64,000 nucleotides of DNA from Isoetes taiwanensis. Lineage: Eukaryota > Streptophyta > Lycopodiopsida > Isoetales > Isoetaceae. Shown here piece by piece: positions 1 to 11,022 of the stretch (the stretch's first letter is position 1; each line of letters starts with the position of its first letter). The position numbers and the translations under genes are program-made. The stretch spans positions 1,429,332-1,493,331 of the forward strand of contig JAJEKV010000101.1 in NCBI GenBank assembly GCA_021234155.1, written 5' to 3'. Under the pieces are notes generated by a model. It was not told the DNA's origin. It was given only the letters and a program-made list of their open reading frames with translations, and ran no database searches.

Positions 1-1068
1 CCCGTACTTCGTTCGGTTACGTATTGCTTTCCGGTGTTGGCGATTAGATAGTCCTAAACCACGTTTTGGTCATTGAATCGATTAGGTTTAGCCTATTAAG
101 TGCCCCATAGCAGCCCTCTAGAACTTTAGATAGCGTTCTAACTAAAGAACCTAACTCTATGATATAGATTGAATCTTGTTCTTTAGTTCTAACTACGTGA
201 TATATGTATATGGATGATGTATCTCTGTGAACTCCTTGTATTGGGAAGGGGTAGAGACCTAAGCTTTGTAGTTGATGCTCCTAGAGTAGCCTCTCTAGCA
301 CCTTAGCGTAGATGCGACGCGTGCACAAGAGCCACACACGGTTTGTGGGTGAAGGGGCGGCCCGGCTTATAAGGAGGTTCATGTTGATACGACTCTTGGG
401 CGACCCCTCGGTGTGTAAAAGGCTAGCAGAGTCGCGTGACTAGGTCTAATGGCTTTGCCCTTTAGCGTGTGCTTAAAGGCATGGGCTCTACATTTTCGTG
501 AGGTGGTGAATATGACCTTCCATTGGTTCAAAATTCGAATCACGGGCGGTGGCCCTCTAGTCTGCAATTAGGCATTGTACTTAGATCACGGAGGGAGAAA
601 TCACGCTTCAGGCGGGAGATGTAACCCGAGGATATAGCCCCTTGGCTATGCATCGTGAGGCGACAGTCGGTCCCAAACACTTTTCAACCTACTGCGCAAA
701 GTATTGCCTCGGGAGAGGCCGGATGGAGTGGACAACCCTAGGCCATGTTCTTATGCCCGGTAAATCCATTGCCATAGTGCATGCGCAATGAATTTCACGG
801 GAACCCAAGCGTAGAGTCCATCCACAATGTCGAGAGCCTTGGTAGGATTCCCTATGTGATGTCTTGATCTTTGTCTATGCGAGATATGTGGAGAGACCAT
901 CCTTGGCGATGGTCATATGATGATGGTATTGATGTATGTGCTCTTACGACGCATGTATGTTCTACGCTTACCGCGACTAAGGTAGGCCGAGGGAAGCGGT
1001 CTGCGTGGAGCCCTTCCACTCTTCCCACTTTGGAACGTTCTGTTGATTCGCGGTGTCGTAATGAAGAG
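1..1068 (+). mobile_element. 5' LTR of a Ty3/gypsy chromovirus, cut by the window edge and 3'-truncated
   Basis: This stretch aligns with 11590-12630 over about 1 kb with many substitutions and small indels. Shared landmarks are the run around 240 (cttgtattgggaaggggtag), the block at 720 (ggatggagtggacaaccc) and the block at 890 (gaccatccttggcgatgg). Similarity stops near 1068, roughly 85 bp before the point where the 3' LTR ends. The last part of the 5' LTR and the primer-binding site next to it are therefore missing or replaced. The true LTR start lies left of the window. Short open frames here are chance. Confidence 0.85.
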
Positions 1069-1319
1069 CCACAACCCATTGTTAATACCAATTTGGTTGG
1101 GTTCGTGGTTCGAGAGCATCCACAGTATGAAGCTATATTCTTAAGAACCAAGAAGCAAAAGCAAGCAGCCATAATGTTTCAATGCTAACGATAGGATCCA
1201 CCGAACCTCGAAAAATGAAAAGAAATTTTCTCATTTTTTGTGGTTACTAAGCTAATGCTGATTAAAAAGGAATAGAAAGCATTAAAGACTAAAATTGATA
1301 GACAACATCAAAAGTAGGA
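1069..1319. other. Unassigned sequence after the 5' LTR
   Basis: No coding region or LTR similarity is seen. A canonical tRNA primer-binding site is not visible where it should follow the LTR. The sequence turns AT-rich after 1190, which fits a junction between the LTR and foreign or rearranged leader DNA. Confidence 0.4.
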
Positions 1320-1740
1320 ATTGGTCTCACCGCGTCGCGAGAATGATTTCTACATTTTGCATCGAGGTACAAAACAACGTCTGAACATTAAATGACACCA
1401 AAAAGTTGTAAGTGCAATTAAAATATATCGCGATAATTCACAAAATTAAGCTAAGAATTAGTAGATTTAGCATGTTCCATATGTTAATTTAATAGTGGGC
1501 CCCACCATGTCTCCTGCGTCGGCGCCGGGGCCGAGGTTTTCTAGATTCTAGGAATGGGCCGGGCATAGCGTGTGAGACCTTATGAATAAAGTGTTCTAGA
1601 TGCCTTAGACAACCCTAAAAAGGTAGTTTAAAGTTGACCTAAAAAAATTGGCCCTATAAATAGAAGCGGACCCCTCCCATTTTTTCAGTTCTTCCCGAGA
1701 ACTTCGCTCCGTATTGTCAAGGCGTCTTACGGCGTAGCTC
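1320..1740 (+). promoter_or_regulatory. Promoter-like module A with TATA box
   Basis: Two related GC-rich boxes are followed by a TATA box. The first box (about 1326-1362) has a gtctcaccg core and then gatttctacattt. The second (about 1506-1550) has atgtctcctgcgt, ggcgccgggg and later gcgtgtgagacc. The TATA box TATAAATAG is at 1655-1663, and a leader with gagaacttcgctccgt follows at 1698. Box order, spacing and leader recur at 3165-3740. This is either the promoter of a captured gene or an old LTR. Activity is inferred from sequence only. Confidence 0.5.
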
Positions 1741-2637
1741 AATCGGCGAACCAGAAAAATGATGGCCCTTTGCGGTAGAGGCGCAAGGTGCGTGGCCGGC
1801 GGATCCTCCAGCCCGGTAGTCGGCCTCTTTCAGGATTAGGAGCGCCTTCTCAACAACGGCGAAGATCTTCGCCAAGCAAGGAAGGAATCGGGGGCCACAG
1901 AGACCACCTGAGCTCTTGGAGGGCAGCCCGCGGGCGTCATGAGCGAGATCCTCGGAAATCGCCGCGGCAGAGGGAAGGAAAGCAATGAGCAACACTGGGG
2001 CGGGGATCCGAGGAGGCGAGGGGAGGTTGAATCCACCCATAGGCCAAGAACAACCTCAGATGAGATCGAGGGCAGAGGAGGTGTAGGGAGAGGGCTTGGC
2101 AGCAGCGGAACTCACCCAGGAGGAAGAGGTCGACTTAGCACGCGCCGTCCACAAATGGAAAGTCAAGGAATGCGCCCGGGAGCGGTAGGACAAAGGATCG
2201 GGGAAGACGACCAGGCCTACACGGCCAGCGGAAGAAGAGGAGGCCAAGGCCATCAAGGCGGGAAAGAGGGTGGTGAAGGTTGGGGGAAGAGAGCAAGGTC
2301 CGGTCATCAATCGAGCATCGGGAGGAGGGAGACCCGCCCACTACCAATGACGGTGGACCAAGACGTCGTGCGAGGCCTTGACAGGGGCAAGCTCTTCAAA
2401 GCCCGGTTGTAGAGGAAGAGGCACCGCGGCAGGCGGCCCAAGAGCAGAGGAGGCCCGGACAGGTGGCTGGCCCCACCATTTCCCGGCGTGGGATAGGGTC
2501 AAGGCCCCACGACGCGGGAAGCCTATGTGATAGACCCTTAAAGGTCTATGAGAAGAGAATGAGGGAGCACCTGCGCATATATGGCGAAGTGGGAGGCCTA
2601 CAACACCTATTACGGGGAGCACTTAGGGTGAGGGCGA
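1741..2637 (+). other. GC- and purine-rich stretch upstream of the histone-like ORF; possible broken coding region
   Basis: The composition differs sharply from the AT-rich sequence on both sides. It is GC-rich with many gag/gga repeats. The open frames on both strands (for example 1939-2412 +) are biased to Gly, Arg and Glu and match no family I know. At 2520-2600 another frame gives a short Tyr- and Glu-rich piece that looks like ordinary coding sequence, so this may be a frameshifted N-terminal region of the histone-like protein or a gag remnant. I cannot choose between these. Confidence 0.35.
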
Positions 2638-3026
2638 TTGAAGGCGGGCACCCACGAAGAACCGGGAACACTAAAGCCCCCTCCACCCAAAACCCAAGGC
2701 CCCCCGAGCACCCGGGAAGGCGGGCAAGAAGAAACAGGAGGGAAAGGCGGGGCACTCAAGGAGATCCGCCACTTCGAGAAAAGTTCCTGGACTCTGATTC
2801 CGGAGCGCCGTTCCAGCGTCTGGTCCCGTGAAGTCATTCAAGAATACAACACGGACATGCGGCGTGCGAGGACAGACGAGATGTTGCTGTGTTTGCAAGA
2901 GGCGGCCGAAGCCCACTTGGTGAAACATTTTGAAGATTCAACGGCCTGCACGGTGCACGCGAAGAGGGTTACCCTCATGGCGGGGATATGTATCTTGCCG
3001 GACACATCAAGGGAGAACGCCCTTGA
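2638..3026 (+). pseudogene. Histone H3-like fold, CENH3-type features, with frame breaks
   Basis: Histone H3 forms the nucleosome core, and CENH3 replaces it at centromeres. Translation from 2752 gives ALKEIRHFEK, matching the H3 alphaN region. The next frame (about 2801-2827) gives APFQRLV, the H3 alpha1 start. The first frame resumes with the alpha2 segment LQEAAEAHLV (from about 2896), then FED, and HAKRVTLM. A third frame gives an H3-like tail ending GERP and a TGA at 3024-3026. Three or more indels break the frame, so it is not translatable as one protein. Between the alpha1 PFQRLV and LQEAAE the spacing is two residues longer than in canonical H3, as in plant CENH3, and RHFEK resembles the CENH3 RHFQK. 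The upstream tail is Pro/Gly/Lys-rich and unlike the canonical H3 tail. An AATAAA lies at 3078-3083. It sits in the leader of a chromovirus, between promoter-like modules A and B. Confidence 0.72.
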
Positions 3027-3077
3027 ACCTTGTAAATATTTGTAAAATTTTGTTAATATAAAGAAAATTTTTGCGTA

Positions 3078-3083
3078 AATAAA
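3078..3083 (+). terminator. Possible poly(A) signal behind the histone-like ORF
   Basis: AATAAA lies 51 nt after the inferred stop codon in an AT-rich tract. This is a normal distance for a plant polyadenylation signal. The assignment rests on position only. Confidence 0.35.
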
Positions 3084-3164
3084 GTGTCCAAACCTGTTTA
3101 GATAGGTCAAGATATCGATCCCTAGCCTTCGTTTTAATTAAATTGGAGTTTGGAGCAAAATTGA

Positions 3165-3740
3165 GGCGATGTCTCACCGTCAGCGCCGGAGGCCGATTTC
3201 TACATTTTAGAAACGGTTTGGAAACAGCGTGTGAACCATGTAAAATACCCAAAACGACTCCAAATCGACCAAGTAAGGGGTCAATTCTGCTAACTTTCGA
3301 TGAGTTTGGTAGAATTACAGACCTTAGATCACCTAAATTGAGCAATCCTAGCCCAATTAGGACCCATGTCTCTGCGTGGCGCCGGGCCAGATTTCTACAT
3401 TTTAGAAATTCGGCACAGCGATATGAACCCCGATACCAGTCATCACCAAATGATCTCCAAATTGCCCAATAGGTTAGTGGCTCTCCTTAGCATGCTCAAA
3501 CTCTAGAAATAGTCTTCAAACTTGCAATTGCATCCTTTAATAGATCGAGAATCACCTAATCTCAGTAAAATCTAGGTCATCCAAAAATTAGGGTTTTCCC
3601 TTTCTATAAATAAGTCCCCATTTCTCAATTGGCACCCCGCAAATCCGCTCCCCCCTTTGCTTAAGCGATCTTTCAGCTCCACGAGAAACTTTGCATCCGT
3701 TTGATACTCCTTCCTTGCTAAGATCAATGGCTCACTTTGA
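3165..3740 (+). promoter_or_regulatory. Promoter-like module B, diverged copy of module A
   Basis: Two boxes occur in the same order as in module A. The first (3170-3212) has gtctcaccg, agcgccgg and gatttctacattttagaaa. The second (3363-3408) has catgtctctgcgt, ggcgccggg and the same tttctacattttagaaa dyad. The box-to-box spacing is about 190 bp here and 183 bp in A. The TATA box TATAAATAAG is at 3605-3614, and the leader at 3678 (cgagaaactttgcatccgt) resembles that of A. The pair A/B is a direct repeat around the histone-like ORF. Confidence 0.5.
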
Positions 3741-5556
3741 TTTAGGGCAATAGTACGGCGCCCGGTGCCCATGCTCTTCTTGAGGCAGATGTCAATGACA
3801 TCTTCAAGTCTTTATTGAAAGAAATCGACATCCAAGCTCTGACTAAATGCAAACTTGACATATAGGCCGGTGCTAGCGAGAATTCCAGGCTAGGGTAGGA
3901 CCCTCCCTTGTTCAAGTCCCCCCTTGCATAGGATATTTGGTTCCCCCCCCATCCCTTCAAGCGACCTTGGGCGATGTCCCCAACATCGCCAAAGTATTTG
4001 ACTAATAAGGCGCAGAGGCTACTCCGATTACATGGTCGACGATAGCGGGGACCAAGTACTCTCATTACCTGCCGCCCTAGCCATCTTCTTATCCCACCGG
4101 CGCAGAAGCCGATGGGGCAACCTCTATCCCTCAGATGGAGGTAGACCCCATGGGCTGAGCAGAAGGAAGGCAAATCTGCTGCGTATCAACAAGAACAAGA
4201 AGCAAGAGAGGATGAAGAAGAGTCCGGACGACGAAGGATACCGCGAACTCGACTCGGACGAAGAATCGGCGCCAAGGAGAGCAGTGAGCTGATCAATTTC
4301 GAAGCGAGAGGCCCGAGGGCATCGTGAGTTGCTCCCCCACTTGGGCTAGGCATCACAAGCCTAGCCCCTATCATCATCGCTCAGGAGAGAGTATCTACTC
4401 CTCGGCGACATCCGTAACCTCCCGAATGTAGGGAGGGAGCTCGAGTTAGACGAACTGCTCCACCACTACGGCGGGAGCCGACACGGGCGACTTCATCGTC
4501 GGGGAGCATCGAACTTCCCGCTCAGTGAGGGAGTCCGAGCACCTACGAGGGGAGGCGACCTCGACATCGGCCCTAAAGCAACATCGAGGCAATTGATGGA
4601 CTGGCGGAGCTGCCAACAGAGGAGGATTCCCTGCGCCCTCCAAGGGCGGATGGGGATCCGTGGAAGACCACGAAGTATCCTAATGGGGTCCTCAATATCA
4701 CCCTTGCCAAAGGAGAAGGAATAAGCCTCGGGAGGCTCGACCGCTGGTGAAGACTACCTGAGGAGCTCTCAAGTAGAGGTCGGCGAATCTGCTTATTTGG
4801 CCGCGTTTGGAGGCCAAACAAGCGGAGAAACCGGCGACACACAATAGCGACAATTCGCTTTCAGGTACTACTACCTGCTAGCGATGGATGGGAGAATAGC
4901 GGTAATTCACCTTAAGTTCAGTCCAGGCGAAGAAGGAGTGTTTATCTTGATTGCACTCTCGGGCCGGCGGGCATGCTTTCGAATAGCGAGCAAATGTCGA
5001 CTATCTTTGTCTTAGTCAAGAGGGCAATGGCACTTGACCTCTTCGACCGCCATCCCCACCGGCGTCGGGGGAGATTAGCGATGGCTGCGGCCCTTACATC
5101 CGGCCAGCGAGTAGAAGACACAGTGAGAGCCATCGGGGAGGCTCGCCGGCAAGCATCATCGGGAACTTGGGTCACTTTCGGTAAGGGGCATTGGGATTAA
5201 GAAGTTTCTTGAAGACAACCCGTCTTCTTGCGCGATTTCAAGACTAGTTAGACTCTTGATCGGAGACTTTTTGTACCTAAAATATTATATGATATATAAA
5301 TACAATTACATTTTGCACTTTAAATGTTTTATTGATGTATGTTTGCCCCACAATTATACCAACAAACATAAACAATGCAAGAGAACAAATGGAACTAACC
5401 ATATAGCCATTAATCACTTGTGGATGCGGCTAGAGGGGCTAGCGAGGGAGCGACAAGCTGCGAGACCTTATAGAAGAGCAAACCCGCCTAGACCACCCGA
5501 CAAGGAACCTATTTGAAGATAGGGAACCCATGACCCCGAGGAGAGGGAGATAGCGG
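3741..5556 (+). other. Leader region of the chromovirus, unrecognised broken coding sequence
   Basis: GC content is moderate and short frames follow one another, with many stops. A piece near 3765-3860 reads as an acidic, leucine-rich helix. Pieces at 4090-4290 are Lys- and Glu-rich. 4973-5200 is an Ala/Arg-rich frame of 75 codons. None matches a family I recognise. The stretch 5250-5400 is AT-rich. A normal chromovirus leader is far shorter, so most of this is extra material. Confidence 0.4.
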
Positions 5557-6310
5557 ATGGGGGACGGATCTGGAGCGGATAAAAGGCATCTTGTCGGTCA
5601 AGCAAGGGGAGTAGGTTCGGTGGGCAATGCTCGATTCGCAGTAAGCATCAGCTTCGGAGGAAGGAAGGGACAAGAAGAGGAGCAAGAAGGAGATCCCCCG
5701 GTCCAGGAATCTTCCGACTCAAGTTCAGATTCGAACTCCGACTCTGAGGAAGAGGAAGAGCGGTGCCGGGAACCAAGAGAGGAAGGCGAGGAACACCCCG
5801 AGGGACGGCTAAAGAGATACCGGCCCGACTACCTTGAAGAAATTCCTGACGGCAATGTATGGAAGGCCCTGAATCGAATTTGGTGGAAAGGGCTTATGCA
5901 AAGGCATGGCGGACTTAGCTAATAGGAAATGCTTATGGTATGAAGGATAAGGACAAAGTTTGCTAAAGCAACTTGAAAGGAGCCGCCGGATTTTGGAAGG
6001 TTCCAAAGGCAACATAAGTCGGCATGATGTTTGTAAGGCGGTTCATAAAGACGGTCCAAGGGAACATAAGTCCAAAGATGATCAAAGAAGCATAAAAGTT
6101 GCAAAGAAGGCAACAAATCAGCCTGATGAGGAATTCATGAGGCTAAAATTTGATTTATGTGCCGAAGTTGGGAAAAAGCGGTGAAAGCTATATCGAGGGG
6201 CTGAATGAGGAGATCCCGCAAGCTTGTGAGAGCAATAAACCCAGGACAGTGTCGGAAGCGAGAATCAAGGCTATAAGCTTGCGGGGGTCGGGACCTCGAG
6301 AATAGCGGGC
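5557..6310 (+). pseudogene. gag region of the chromovirus, frameshifted
   Basis: Gag is the structural protein that packages the element's RNA. The first open part (5557-5922) has a strongly acidic Ser/Asp/Glu tract at about residues 50-70 and then a Trp-containing segment. After a stop, other frames from 5960 to about 6290 continue with helical charged sequence ending in a piece like EGLNEEIRKLV, which resembles the conserved Ty3/gypsy gag motif before the zinc knuckle. A clear CCHC knuckle is not readable. Stops and frame changes make it non-functional. The protease region follows downstream. Confidence 0.5.
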
Positions 6311-6789
6311 ACAAGCGGCCCGGTACTTCGGGGAGAAAGGCAAGGCGGCGATAGCCCAGCGGGGCGGCCGATCCAGGGTCCGGCTAGAACACAATATGGT
6401 GGGAACAGGGAAGTAGCGGGAGAAAAGCGGGTGTCCTTCAAGGACAAGCGGGGAGAGGTCAAACTACTCCAAAAGCGGTGCAATCCCTTTTGCAAGCAAT
6501 GCCCAAGGAAAAGAGGCAGGAGTGCATAGAAAAGCAAATTGTAGGAGGTGCTTCAGTAGAACCATGGGACTGACAAAGCGCCCCTACGTCATGAGTGCGG
6601 CTCTAGCGGAGTTGGGAGATTGGGAAGCCTGTCCGGACGGCTTATTGGCCCGAAAAGGCGCGACTATGGCCGGGGTGAGTGTCATATCTTTGCATAATAG
6701 AATCTGAGCAAGCGAGAGAGCGATTATAAGGTAATTTCCACGGTAGGGAAGGCTAAAAGCTAAGTCATTCATAGTCTTGATAAACTCAG

Positions 6790-9700
6790 GGGAAGTAGCC
6801 ATAACTTTTGCATCCCCGAATGGTTGAGATGTTGAAGTTGAAGCGCTAAAGTCAAAGCCAAGACCGTTGTTCTAGCAAGTGGTGCGATAAAAGGCGACGG
6901 CGGGCAAGAAATTAACCGACATCGACTTGCGGGGATTAATATCCGGATGGGAGGCGAAGTAATGGGCATTGAAAGTATGACTTGATCATAGGAATGGAGT
7001 ACCTTGGGCAGCGGGGGCCATTATCGCTATGGAAAGCGGAAGGTGACCTTCCCAACGCCCGGCGACAAGATCATTGAGATAACAAGTGTGAAGTTGTTCC
7101 CATCATGCGAAGGCATGTCTTCTAAACGGTACATTCAAGTGCATCAAGAGTGAGCAAGTGGCATACATCTTCAAGCTTGAGATTAGTGAGGCGGAATCGA
7201 GAAAAGGAAGCAAGGAAGACAACGCGCTTCGGCAAGTTGCGAGCAAAGTATCTCGACTAATCACGGAGTTCCATGATCTCTTTCGGATGAGATCAAGCGG
7301 CTCCCTCCTTATAGGGGAGTCGAGTGCGAGATAGCACTTTTCGAACCGGGAACAAAGCCAACAAGCAAGGCTCCATATAGAATGACAACATAGGAGTTGT
7401 CGGTTCAAAAAGTTGCGGAGCTGCTCGACCTAGGTTTCATTAGACCTAGTGTCTCGCCGTTTGGGCGCCCATTCTTTTTGTCAAGAAGAAGGATGGATCC
7501 TTGAGGATGTGCATAGACTATAGAGCGGTTGAATAAGCACACCATTAAGAACAAGTATGCGCTCCCAAGATCGGGCGACTTGATGGATCAGCTCCAAGGT
7601 GCAAAGATCTTCTCCAAAATGGAGCTTAAGGTCGAGGTTATCATCGGATCGGGATAAAGGAAGAAGATATCCATAAGACCGCCTTGAGCAGCGGTATGGG
7701 CATTATGAGTTCATGATAATGCCTTCGGCTTATCAAATGCCCCATAGCGTTCATGAGGCTCATGAGCGATATCTTCGGGGAGTTCACGGACACCTTTGTG
7801 ATTGTTTTCTTTGGCGACATTTTGGTGTATAGCGAATCCCCTTGAAGAGCACATTACAACACTTGAGAAGAGTGCTAGAGAAGTTGAAGAGGCACCGGTT
7901 ATGCGCCAAGTTGTGCCAGTGCCGCCCAATGAAAAAGGTGGAGATATCTAGGTCATGTGATCTCGTGAGAAGGCATCTCAATGGACCCGCCAAAGATTGA
8001 GGCCGTCATTGGTGGCGGCAGAAAGAAGAATGTGCATGAAGTGGAAGTTTCCCGGCCATTTAAAGGTGGTACTACAGGAAGTTCGTGAAGAACTTTGCTA
8101 AAATATAGCCCGGATAACGTGAACCGACGAGGAGAGAAGGTGAAAGATTGGGTAGAGCATTGGCACAAGAAAGCCCAAAAGGGGTTTGAATTGTTGAAGG
8201 AAGCTTTAACAACAGCCCCGGTCTTAACCTCACGGACAGGAGAAAGATAAGCTTGTAGCAAATGATGCGAGTAAGATAGCTCACAGTGCAGTGCTTATGC
8301 AAGAAGAGAGCGGTGGTAGCGTGATTCCGGGAAGATGAACGACGCCAGCAGACGCGCTACCCAACTATACGATCAAGAGTTGTTTGCTAGCGGTTGTCGG
8401 GGCATTAAGAATATGGAGGCATTATCTCTTGGGAAGGAAGTTCCAATTGGACCAACCAGCCATGAGCCTCAATATGTATTCACGCAACCACATCTTAATG
8501 AGGCGGTGAGGAGATGGATGGAGTTCCTCGAAGAATATGACTTTCATATAGTCTATAAGCGGGAAGCTCAATGGTAGCAGATGCTTTTCAAGGCATCCCA
8601 CGACAACTAGAGTGCATTGCAATGCAATTTCGACGCTCCAAATGACTTTGGTAAGAGGATTGAAGAGTCCTTGCCAACGGATGTGGATTTCAAGGAAGTA
8701 TGGGCAAGCCTTTCAAGGAGGCTAGAACGGATAAAGAGCGGGGAGGCCTTCAAGCATTATAAGAAGGAAGGCAAACTGTTATACCATAAGAACAAGTTGT
8801 GCGTACCCGAATCATCAAGGTGTGTAAGGAAGTTGATCCTCCACGACCACGCTACAACAGCCCAATAGCCGCCATCACGGGATTCATGAAAACATATTTC
8901 AAAGTCGCAAAGCTATTATTGGCCGGGGAATGAAGAAGCAAATAGCTTCGCTACATCAAGGAATGTCGACTATGCCCGTGACGAAGGCGAATGAACGACC
9001 GAATTCGGGGGCATTAAAAGAGCCATTAGCGGTGCCAAACGCTAAGTGGGAGGTAAGTAGCATGGATTTCATCACAGGGACTCCCAAAACTGAGAGGCAA
9101 GGATGCCTTAATGGTAGTGGTCGACAAGTTGTCGAAGATGGCACATTTTTGTGCCTTAAGTGAACCACCGCATCTGACCATGGATACAACAAAGTTCTTC
9201 ACCAAAAGATCTCAGGGCTTCATGGCATGCCAAGGGAGATCATCTCCGCCGGGGATCGAAGTTCATGAGTGCCTTTTGGCAAGACCTCTTTGCGACGATC
9301 GAACAAAGCTATCCATGAACCGCGGCATATCATCCTCGGGCGGATGGCGGAAGGGCCGGACCATGAGGATTTTAGAGGACATGCTACTGCGAAACTATAT
9401 GTCCGAATAAGCAAGGGATGTGGGAAGAATTTATTCACTTGGTGGAGTTTGCATACAATAGCACCAAGCGGGGAGAATCATCCCAAATGTCGCAGTTTAT
9501 GATCAATTACGGCTATCGATTGTTTAACTCGGACACTTGGCACAACCAGGTGTCAAAAGTGGAAGTTTCGCAGGCAGATGTTGGCCGATATCGCGGCTGA
9601 CTTGTAGAGGAAGTTCGTGGCTATCGCTAGCGGCAAAGAAGTTCAAAAAGAGCATCAAGAAGCATCGACGAGGTAAGAGAGTTCAAAGTTGGAGATGATG

Positions 9701-10155
9701 TTTGGCTCAAGATTAAGGTGAAGCGGCGGCTAAAGGATCGGCAATTGCAAGAAGCTTGCTCCAAGGTGTTTGGACCTTTTCGAGAATAGTCGAGAAACTA
9801 GGCAATCAAGCCTTTGAGGCTAGACTTGCCAAAGACACCTAAAGATTCATAAGGTCTTCCACGTGAGTTTGCCGAAGAGGCATACCCCAAATCGCATTTA
9901 AGTCTTGGATTCGCCAATTGTTGGAAATGGCGGAGGAACAGTTTGGAAATAGTTCAATTGATTCTCGATAAACTTTCAAAACGAGGAGATCGGAATTCCT
10001 CCAAAGATTTGGTCAAGTGGAAACACTTACGATTGGAAGGCGCCACGTGGGTACTTAAGAAAGATTTAGTAAAGCGTTACCCACGGTTTATGGAGCAATG
10101 GGGCGGCAAGGTCATCTCAGAAGAAATCGCTCAGGGGGCATGTCGATTTGTGTAG
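6790..10155 (+). pseudogene. pol region: protease end, reverse transcriptase, RNase H, integrase, chromodomain
   Basis: Domain order is that of a Ty3/gypsy chromovirus. Near 6990-7070 the end of the protease reads GMEYLGQ and then VTFPTPGDKI. RT runs from about 7290: LLDLGFIRPSVSPFG, VKKKDGS, MCIDYRA, and near 7800 FVIVFFGDILVYS. RNase H follows (DASK near 8267, then a block ending EEYDFHIVYK at about 8560). Integrase has HHGIHE near 8877, then DFITGTPKTER and VVVDKLSKMAHF near 9060-9150. The C-terminus (9940-10110) has LVKWKHLRLEGATW and W-G, a chromodomain signature; in chromoviruses this domain targets integration to histone-marked chromatin. There are many frameshifts and stops. The RT catalytic pair reads GD, not DD. 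Confidence 0.85.
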
Positions 10156-11009
10156 GTTAATTCTTGTATAGTTAAGATTAATCCACGCGATGCCACCTAC
10201 GCTTAGTATAGAGGGCATGCGTTTGTCACCGATGATGGGACCACTACGGTGATCTCTAGGGCGTGGTGTAATGTCAATGTAGGCATGACCGCTTTCCCTT
10301 GGGCTTAGTGGAAGGTAGATTAGAAAGTCTACTTCGTCCCCGCGAAGTAGACGACCTCGAGAGAAAGGAGGTCATTGAGGAATGCATTCATAGGAAAAGC
10401 ACCTTTAGCCCCATATATGCTTTGATAGGAGGAATCTATCTTCCAGCCCACGCCGAGAAGGATATCCTCCACTTTGGGCAACTAGAGGTGTAGGCATGAG
10501 CGCATATAGGCATGTAGGCTGTCTCAGCGGCCATAATGGAAGATTCACCCTCTTCCCACTGTAGGAGATTAGCCATGCATCCATGTAGATAGGTGGGTGG
10601 TCACCATATAACCAAAAATTTTAATTAATAATTAAATGGTACTAACGTGAGTGTCGACCTGCAGTGCCAAGAGAGCCCGGGAGGGCAAGGAGGTGGGACT
10701 ATTTAAGACTTGCAACACAAATTTTGTTGGAATGTGTTGCAAGGAATGAAGAGTGCCTCTAACGTTAATTTTAATTTTTGATAAACTTAATCGTAATGTT
10801 AAGTGAAGTTTGGAGTAACCGCTTAGTAATGTCGTGAATTGATAAGTTATTTCATAATATAATGATGTAATAATGTCATAAAATATTACCTTGAGGTAAT
10901 TTTAATAAATGTAAGTATTATAGGAGTATATCGTATGCATCGGGTTGATTGCAAAAGTTAGAAGATTCAAGGTGGGAGAACCATGCATGCTGGGGACAAA
11001 GATCATTTC
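10156..11009 (+). other. 3' untranslated region of the chromovirus with a perfect hairpin
   Basis: This runs from the stop codon behind the chromodomain to the polypurine tract and no gene is seen. A perfect 10-bp stem with a 6-nt loop lies at 10327-10352 (arm gtctacttcg). 10730-10930 is AT-rich. Short open frames are not convincing. Confidence 0.5.
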
Positions 11010-11022
11010 AAGGTGGGGAGAA
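11010..11022 (+). promoter_or_regulatory. Polypurine tract of the chromovirus
   Basis: aaggtggggagaa directly precedes the LTR start TGTGACG. This is the standard priming site for plus-strand DNA synthesis. Its position fixes the left end of the 3' LTR. Confidence 0.85.

Noticed and set aside
1939-2412. 157-codon open frame on the + strand in GC-rich DNA
   Set aside because: Strong Gly/Arg/Glu bias from purine-rich composition; overlapping frames on both strands are equally open; no family match.
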